Source: Dictyocoela muelleri (taxonomy: Eukaryota; Microsporidia). Taken from it: 13,234 nucleotides of DNA. The notes under the pieces are model-generated. The model was given only the letters and a program-made list of their open reading frames with translations. It was not told where the DNA came from and did no database searches. The position numbers and the translations under genes were made by a program. The first letter of the stretch is position 1. Each line of letters opens with the position of its first letter. The stretch lies in contig SDVU01000455.1 of NCBI GenBank assembly GCA_016256075.1, forward strand, positions 1 through 13,234. The letters run 5' to 3'. Shown piece by piece: positions 8,535-13,234 of this stretch.

Positions 8535-8925
8535 GGTAAGCAGTTATTTCGCCTAGCCAGGCGAAACAACGGGTTTTTTGCCTAGCCAGACGAAACTACG
8601 GTTTTGTTTTTTTTTTCGCCCAGAAAAAAAATAAAAAACAACTTCTTATGGTTTCCAAATTAGATCAAATTAAAGCGGAAAGAAAGTAAAACGAGTCGTA
8701 GATTCACAAAAATAAGTCTTGTATTCGCATAACTATGTCTTATGTTTGCCTAAATAAGATAAATCCATGACCTACTGATTTGATTTAACTTAATTTGGGT
8801 TATTTTTTTTGATTTAAAATTGTCAACTTAATTTGATTTGTAAGTCATAAGGTTTGTTTTTTTTTATTTTTCTAGACGAAAAAAAAACCGGCGTTTTGCC
8901 TGGCTAGGCGAAAAGCCTGCTTCCC
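8535..8925. mobile_element. Foldback element F, rich in GCCTAGCCAGGC palindromes
   Basis: The left arm from GGTAAGCAG (8535) matches the complement of the right arm ending CTGCTTCCC (8925). Each arm is about 130-150 bp with moderate divergence. The left arm carries the perfect hairpin TTTCGCCTAGCCAGGCGAAA (8547-8566) and a variant (about 8570-8585). The right arm has TGCCTGGCTAGGCGAAA near 8898, and further copies run past the end to about 8990 (TTTCGCCTAGG near 8953). The loop of about 140 bp contains no ORF. No target duplication was found, so the ends are approximate. The GC-rich palindromes stand out sharply from the AT-rich background. Confidence 0.8.
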
Positions 8926-9097
8926 AAAATTAGACGAAAAAAAACGTAGTTTCGCCTAGGTGACCAAAAATACGTAGTTTTGCCTGTGGGCTAAACTCTG
9001 TCTTACTTAATTTATCATTAAAAATTAGAAAATAAAATTAAAAAATGATAATAAAATATTGAATATTTACCAAATTATTACTCCCGGGTGAAGTTTT

Positions 9098-9407
9098 GGT
9101 ACTGGTATCAGAACACGGCACCTAAATAGACGCAATGATAATAGCTCATCAAAAACTAATTTATAGAAGTGCTTATATAATCAATACCATTGTCTTTGTT
9201 AATATATGTATTATCTAAAAAAAAGACAGCATTGAAGTTAAAAATATTTCCGAGGGAAATAATTTTTAATCTTCGCAACCATTCGTTTTCAGATAATACA
9301 TATATTAACAAAGACAATCTATTTGTTATATGAGCACTTCTATATAATTAGTTTTTGATGAGCTCTACCAATAGTCTGATTTAGGTGCCGTGTTCTGGTA
9401 CTGTACC
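9098..9407. mobile_element. Foldback element D (310 bp, GG...CC ends, 8-bp target duplication)
   Basis: The ends are GGTACTGGTATCAGAACACGG and, from the right, GGTACAGTACCAGAACACGG (positions 9098 and 9407). Arms of about 150 bp follow, sharing CATCAAAAACTAATT and ACAAAGACAAT/TTGTCTTTGT blocks and meeting at a small hairpin (ATTTCCGAGGGAAAT) near 9262. The flanks are GAAGTTTT (9090-9097) and GAAATTTT (9408-9415), an 8-bp target duplication with one difference. The arms are more diverged than those of element E, so this insertion looks older. Confidence 0.85.
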
Positions 9408-9511
9408 GAAATTTTATAGAATACCTGATTATTTATAAAGTTTATAAATTAATATCGTTTTAATGAATTATATCGCAAAAATCGAGACACATTGGTAATT
9501 TTAAACTTTAT

Positions 9512-9801
9512 GGTACTACCCCACTTTAGAGGCATAAAATATTTTGAGGAGGTGAGAATCTGAAAAAACCGTTGATATACCAAAGGTTTTGGGAATTACT
9601 AATCCCGGATTACATTTTTAATATTTTATATAAATCTTTGATATTGCTTAATTTAGCAGAGCCAAATTAGGCAATAACAAAGATTTATATAAAATATTAA
9701 AAATGTAATCCGGGATTAGTAATTCCCAAAACTTTTGGTATATCAACAGTTTTTTCAGATTCTCACCTCCTCAAAATATTTTACGCCTCTAAGCGGGTGG
9801 C
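9512..9801. mobile_element. Foldback element E (nearly identical 129-bp arms)
   Basis: 9529-9657 is the reverse complement of 9661-9789 at 123 of 129 positions, around a 3-base loop (AGA, 9658-9660). The outer ends are less alike: left GGTACTACCCC from 9512, right CGGGTGGC to 9801. No clean target duplication is visible, so the termini are approximate. The centre, TAATTTAGC, loop, GCCAAATTA, resembles the centres of foldbacks A and B. It is non-coding and lies about 105 bp from element D. Confidence 0.9.
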
Positions 9802-9929
9802 AAGTTAAACACCTTCTTAAGGAAATTTTCATCTTAAAATCATTTTAAAAATTAATAAAAATAAAAGAAATTTCAACTAAATAATTTAATATGATATTTA
9901 GAAAAACAATAAACATAATATCCTTATTG

Positions 9930-10440
9930 TTCCTGAAAAACATAAAGACATCTAGATATTGAGGCAGGGGTTTCGAGATATTCCGTGACTATAATGTTTC
10001 ATTTTTTTAGATGGTTCCAAAGATTCTCGATCTTCTGCGTATTATTCGTTGTTTTGGGCCAACAAAATTGTATTTATGGCAAACGCTGTCTCTATGCTAC
10101 CGTTTAATAGTATTGTAAGCGAGCCATTGGACAAAAACAACATAATTTTTCTCTTTAATATGCCGATTAATGAGAGGTGTGAGTGTTGGTACATCCCTTT
10201 TTTTGACTATGGTTAGGTAGCAATAACCTGTTTTAACTTCTATTGCACCCCTAAATCCAAATTCCTTTCCCCCATCTTCCGTATCCATATTTAGCTTTTA
10301 CCCAGTAGGTTTCGTCTTTTTGTACTTCTTTGACGAATCCTCCCAACTTTCTCTTATTTTTCTCATTAAAAATGGAAATTTTTCGCCTAAATAAATCCAA
10401 AAGACGTTTATACATCTTATCACCTATTTGCAATTCTAAT
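9930..10440 (-). pseudogene. Decayed Merlin-type (ISXO2-like DDE) transposase
   Basis: Minus-strand remnant of a Merlin DNA-transposon transposase in at least three frames. The fragment at 10433-10251 contains RKLGGFVKEVQKDETYW, which fits the Merlin/ISXO2 block 'GG.g..VeiDEs' with the first catalytic Asp in KDET. The fragment read from 10288 to 10097 contains FRGAIEVKTGYCYLTIVKKR, given here by its ends, and LTPLINRHI followed by VQWLAYNTIK; family members have 'fGgier.tG..f...v..R', 'L.p.I..hI' and 'sDgW.aY', so the second Asp is lost. A third piece near 10046-10003 reads NNTQKIENLWNHLKK, the third-acid block with Glu intact. The family is usually about 270-300 residues, so the N-terminal part is missing or unrecognisable upstream of 10440. 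Its own terminal repeats were not identified. Merlin makes 8-bp target duplications, which links it to the nearby foldbacks. Confidence 0.78.
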
Positions 10441-10661
10441 ATATATTCTGCGGAAAAATGTACCCGGCAGAAAATAATAATCGAACTTTAAAGACACGAA
10501 CTCGGATATTCTCGTGTCTTTCAAATCACAGTCTGATAAAATATTGATGTATTTTTTTGCAGCTTGTGCAATACCAACCATGACCGATATTATATTTCAT
10601 GACTTTTATTATTTTCATTTCCCTTTTACACCACAAACATTTCTTTTTTAAAGGTATAGAC
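10441..10661. other. Spacer with a short perfect hairpin
   Basis: Upstream side of the Merlin relic, possibly holding its eroded N-terminal region (minus-strand LPGTFF near 10470 vaguely fits), but this is not secure. AAAGACACGA and its complement pair around 10487-10521 with a 14-base loop. No gene is recognised. Confidence 0.5.
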
Positions 10662-10828
10662 CAGTGTTTCTCAAAGTGGTCCATACGGACCTTTTTGGTC
10701 CCTCAAAGACTTCAGTGGGTCCGTAGAGACTTTCTGGAGTTTAAGGGGCCCCTAAAGAGCTTTTGGGTATCCCTAGAAAATTATTTACTTATATCGCATT
10801 TCTCTCCTGGGTTTTAGTAATTTTACTC
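10662..10828 (+). mobile_element. hAT-like left end
   Basis: CAGTGTTTCTCAAAGTGG at 10662, followed by GTCCATACGGACC and several GGTCC/GGGTCC repeats, closely matches the look of hAT (Charlie-like) termini (CAG.G.TTCTCAA...). It leads into the large inverted repeat beginning near 10829. No reverse-complement partner is present to the right of 13031 within the window, so the opposite end is missing or beyond the edge. No hAT transposase is seen. Confidence 0.65.
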
Positions 10829-11059
10829 AATAAAATATTACATCAAAATTATACAGATTTTTTCATAATCATTGATACATCTTTCATTATTATTGACACC
10901 ATCTTTCATTATTACTAACACCATTTCTCATTTTATTGACAACATTTTTCATTACAAGGTTTTTTTTGTTATTGATCAATTGCTGAAAGCTATAGACCTA
11001 TTTTCCAAAGTTATAGACACATTTTCCAAAGTTATGACACATTTTTCAAAAGTTAAAAA

Positions 11060-11690
11060 GCCGTTTGATCTTTCGGCCTGAGTCCGAGAGATCGGAAAAC
11101 TTTGATGTCATGACTTGAGGCCGAAAGATCGGAAAAGTTTAAAGTTCGGCCCTAATTTTTTTTCAAATTTTAACAAACCATTTTAAATTTAAAGAGGGAA
11201 GATTAAATTATAAGGGTTAAAAGAAACTTATAAGGACCGTGGAGGAAATTGTACCGATTATAATGATAGTTAAGGAAAAATTATAAGGATGTATGGTAAA
11301 AACGACAATAGTTAATTATAAGAGTGGAGGATAAAAATAAATAGAGGAGTGAAAATTATGATAGCGGAGGGGGGAAATAACAATTTTGTTTTTTAATCTC
11401 ATATTTTTCTCCCCTTTTATATTTATTCCATTTTATAACTCTTATAATACCCCACTTTTGTATTTTTCTATCACCCATATAATTTCGACACCCTATAATT
11501 TCGCCGTACTCTTATGATTAGCTCTTATAATTTTTTCCTCCAACCTTATATTTTTCCTCAATCCTTATAATTTACTCTTGCCTCTTTTAAATCAAAACGC
11601 TTATTTTTTAAAATTTGATAAAATTTAAGACCGAAACTTCAAGTTTTACGATCTTTCGGCCACCAACCCTAAGATCGGATTAGGGAATTG
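11060..11690. mobile_element. Foldback element G nested in the left arm of H
   Basis: GGCCGAAAGATCGG at 11119 pairs with CGATCTTTCGGCC at 11649-11661. The arms continue toward a centre near 11395 through ~20-bp units of the type GAGGAAAAATTATAAGG (left) and CTTATAATTTTTCCTCCAA (right). A second GATCTTTCGGCC lies at 11067 on the left outer side. The ~21-bp array of element H stops at about 11058 and resumes at about 11692, and the two array pieces together (about 234 bp) match the uninterrupted array in the right arm (about 240 bp). G therefore inserted into H. The exact edges and target duplication were not resolved. Confidence 0.75.
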
Positions 11691-12009
11691 TAGACACATT
11701 TTCCAGTGTCAAAGACTCGAATTTTTAGTGTTTAGACTTTTTACAGGGTCATAGCCCTCTTTTTTTTGAGTCGTAGAAATTGTTTTTTAGTTATAGACCC
11801 GTTTTTTTCAGAGTTATAGATATTTTCCAGAGTTATAGATATACTTTGTATACTTATACAAAATTAAGCTCTTCTTAATAATACCCCAAAATCAATATCT
11901 CAAGAATTGTGGTGCTACTCTGTATATATATTTTTTTCAAGAGAAACTTTTTTAAAATTACATAATTTAAATTTTATGATAAACTGAAATGATTATTCGG
12001 TTTGTAATA

Positions 12010-12442
12010 GCAGACGAAGAGGCTGCATGCGGTGAGTTCACGCAATATCGCTCCTGTATTTTTATAAAAAAATAAAAAATGTTTTAGTTATAACAAGAAT
12101 ATTTAATTAAACGTTATTAGACATTTCCCTAAAGAAATACACTAAACTACATAATGTAGAAAAGTAAAAAACTTAACAATTTATATTATATTGTCTTATA
12201 TACATATTGTATAATCAGTTTTATATATATAATTAGAAAATACGACTACAAAAAACGAGTTTCAAAAACATATAAGTGTGACAAAAAAGATAATTTAATT
12301 ATAATTTGGTATTTCTAAATTTGTTATTTTTGTATATTTCTTAATATAGGGTCTAAGATAAGTTATATTTGAATATTCTTGTTTATCTGAGATATTGCTA
12401 AATTTATTTTTAAAAAAATCTTGTGGCCAGTTATCGTGCTAG
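12010..12442. other. Loop of the large inverted repeat, no gene recognised
   Basis: No ORF of note on either strand. It contains TATATTGTCTTATATACATA at 12188-12207, followed by AATCAGTTTT. This matches 1228-1265 inside the 680-bp element almost exactly. A second short match, TAAG(C/T)GTGACAAAAA (near 1126 and near 12275), is also shared, in a different order. Confidence 0.5.
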
Positions 12443-13031
12443 TATTACAAACCGAAAAAGTATTTCAGTTTATTCCTAAATTTATCTTACGTATATTTTA
12501 AATAAGTTTACCTTCAAAAAATATATGCTGAGCAGAGTAATACTGACAATTCATGAGGCCTTGGGTTTACGATATTATTTATATGGGCTTATTTTTGTAA
12601 AAGTATTTAAAATATTTTTTTAATCTAAAAAATGTGTCTATAACTCAGGAAAAATATGTCTATAACTCCAAGAGATTAGTATATAACAAAAAAAGTCTAC
12701 AACTCTAAAAAAAGATCTATACCTCAGAAAAAAGACTCTATAACTCTGAAAATATGTAGCCATAACATTTGAAAAAGGGTTATAACTTTTGAAACACGTG
12801 TCATAACATGTAAAATAGGTCTATAACTTTGGAAAATATATCTATAGCTTTTGGAAATTGTTCCATAGCTGATAAAAACCTTGTAATGATAAATGTGCTA
12901 ATAATAATGGAAAATTGTGTCAATAATAATAAAAATGGTGTCAATAATATGTAAGACGGTGTCAAAAATAATGAGATAAGGTGTCAAAAATAATGAAAAA
13001 GTCTGTATAGTTTACCCTTTAATATATTATT

Positions 13032-13234
13032 CCAATTTATAAATGCTTCGATTTATTTTTAAGTTTTATAAATAAAAATAGTAATTTTTGTCTTTTCAGT
13101 AATCCACAATTTATTCAAATAATTTCACTCTCAAGTTTGCTATGATTAAAAAAATATTTTTAAGAGAGTAAACCAAATACAACTCTACAAAATTAGAAAA
13201 TCAAGAAATATGTGTTTTAAAAATGCGTCGAAAA
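13032..13234. other. AT-rich end of window
   Basis: No gene, repeat or element end is recognised. There is no partner here for the hAT-like end at 10662. Confidence 0.5.

Larger units (their letters stand above)
10829..13031. mobile_element. Large inverted-repeat element H with ~21-bp tandem units
   Basis: The left arm (10829-11058 and about 11692-12009) and right arm (12443-13031) are diverged reverse complements. Matching blocks, outside to inside, are: the ATACAGA.TTTTTCAT.AT block; a 'GTGTCAATAATAAT' array (10870-10945; 12890-13000); a ~21-bp array around GTGTCTATAACTTTGGAAAAT (shown here without its last base: GTGTCTATAACTTTGGAAAA); then GAATTGT, TACTCTG, ATAAACTGAAAT and TTCGGTTTGTAATA (11996-12009; 12443-12456). 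Left-arm length without the insert is about 548 bp, close to 589 bp on the right. The loop (12010-12442) has no recognisable gene. The hAT-like end at 10662 lies just outside the left arm. It is most likely a non-autonomous hAT-related foldback. It is old, given the divergence of its arms. Confidence 0.75.

Noticed and set aside
10487-10521. Hairpin as a rho-independent terminator
   Set aside because: The window is eukaryotic, the loop is long for a terminator, and no gene ends there.
10599-11081. Two small plus-strand frames (72 and 69 residues)
   Set aside because: They run across the hAT-like end and its repeat array; their content simply reflects the repeated units.

Overview
The window is AT-rich eukaryotic DNA, about three-quarters A+T by eye. 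It holds one convincing intact gene and many repeats. The best guess for the source is a microsporidian with a repeat-rich genome. The intact gene is intronless and has CCCC one base before its ATG, which matches the microsporidian CCC-type start motif. The fossil transposases (FLYWCH/MULE, Merlin and hAT-like ends) are families known from expanded microsporidian genomes. The genus cannot be told from this sequence. No rRNA, tRNA, CRISPR array or bacterial-style operon was seen.

Layout. 1-87 is a perfect hairpin cut by the window edge. 491-4105 is a transposon graveyard. In it, two decayed MULE transposases lie head to tail (650-2827 and about 3100-4105), each just after a copy of the same ~72-bp repeat. 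The first has a 680-bp terminal-inverted-repeat element (878-1557) inserted in its FLYWCH zinc finger, with an 8-bp target duplication. 4193-4404 is a hAT-like end followed by eight ~22-bp tandem units. Foldback elements follow at 4511-4841 and 5256-5573.

The host gene is at 6239-6928 (+). It encodes a 229-residue protein with an N-terminal coiled coil and FYRN/FYRC domains, resembling a compact TBRG1 and probably nuclear. A 12-unit 16-bp tandem array starts 128 bp after its stop. A 26-bp inverted repeat pair (5941-5966 and 8058-8083) brackets gene and array.

More foldbacks lie at 8535-8925, 9098-9407 and 9512-9801, then a Merlin-type (ISXO2-like DDE) transposase relic on the minus strand at about 9930-10440. 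From 10662 to 13031 lies a hAT-like end and a large inverted repeat (arms of about 550-590 bp) built from ~21-bp units. Its left arm is split by another foldback at about 11060-11690.

The main pattern is a set of non-autonomous foldback elements with GG...CC ends and 8-bp target duplications, found beside a dead Merlin transposase. Three of the hairpins also share a similar centre. This suggests, without proving it, that Merlin-like elements built much of the region. Nothing here shows an active multi-gene system.
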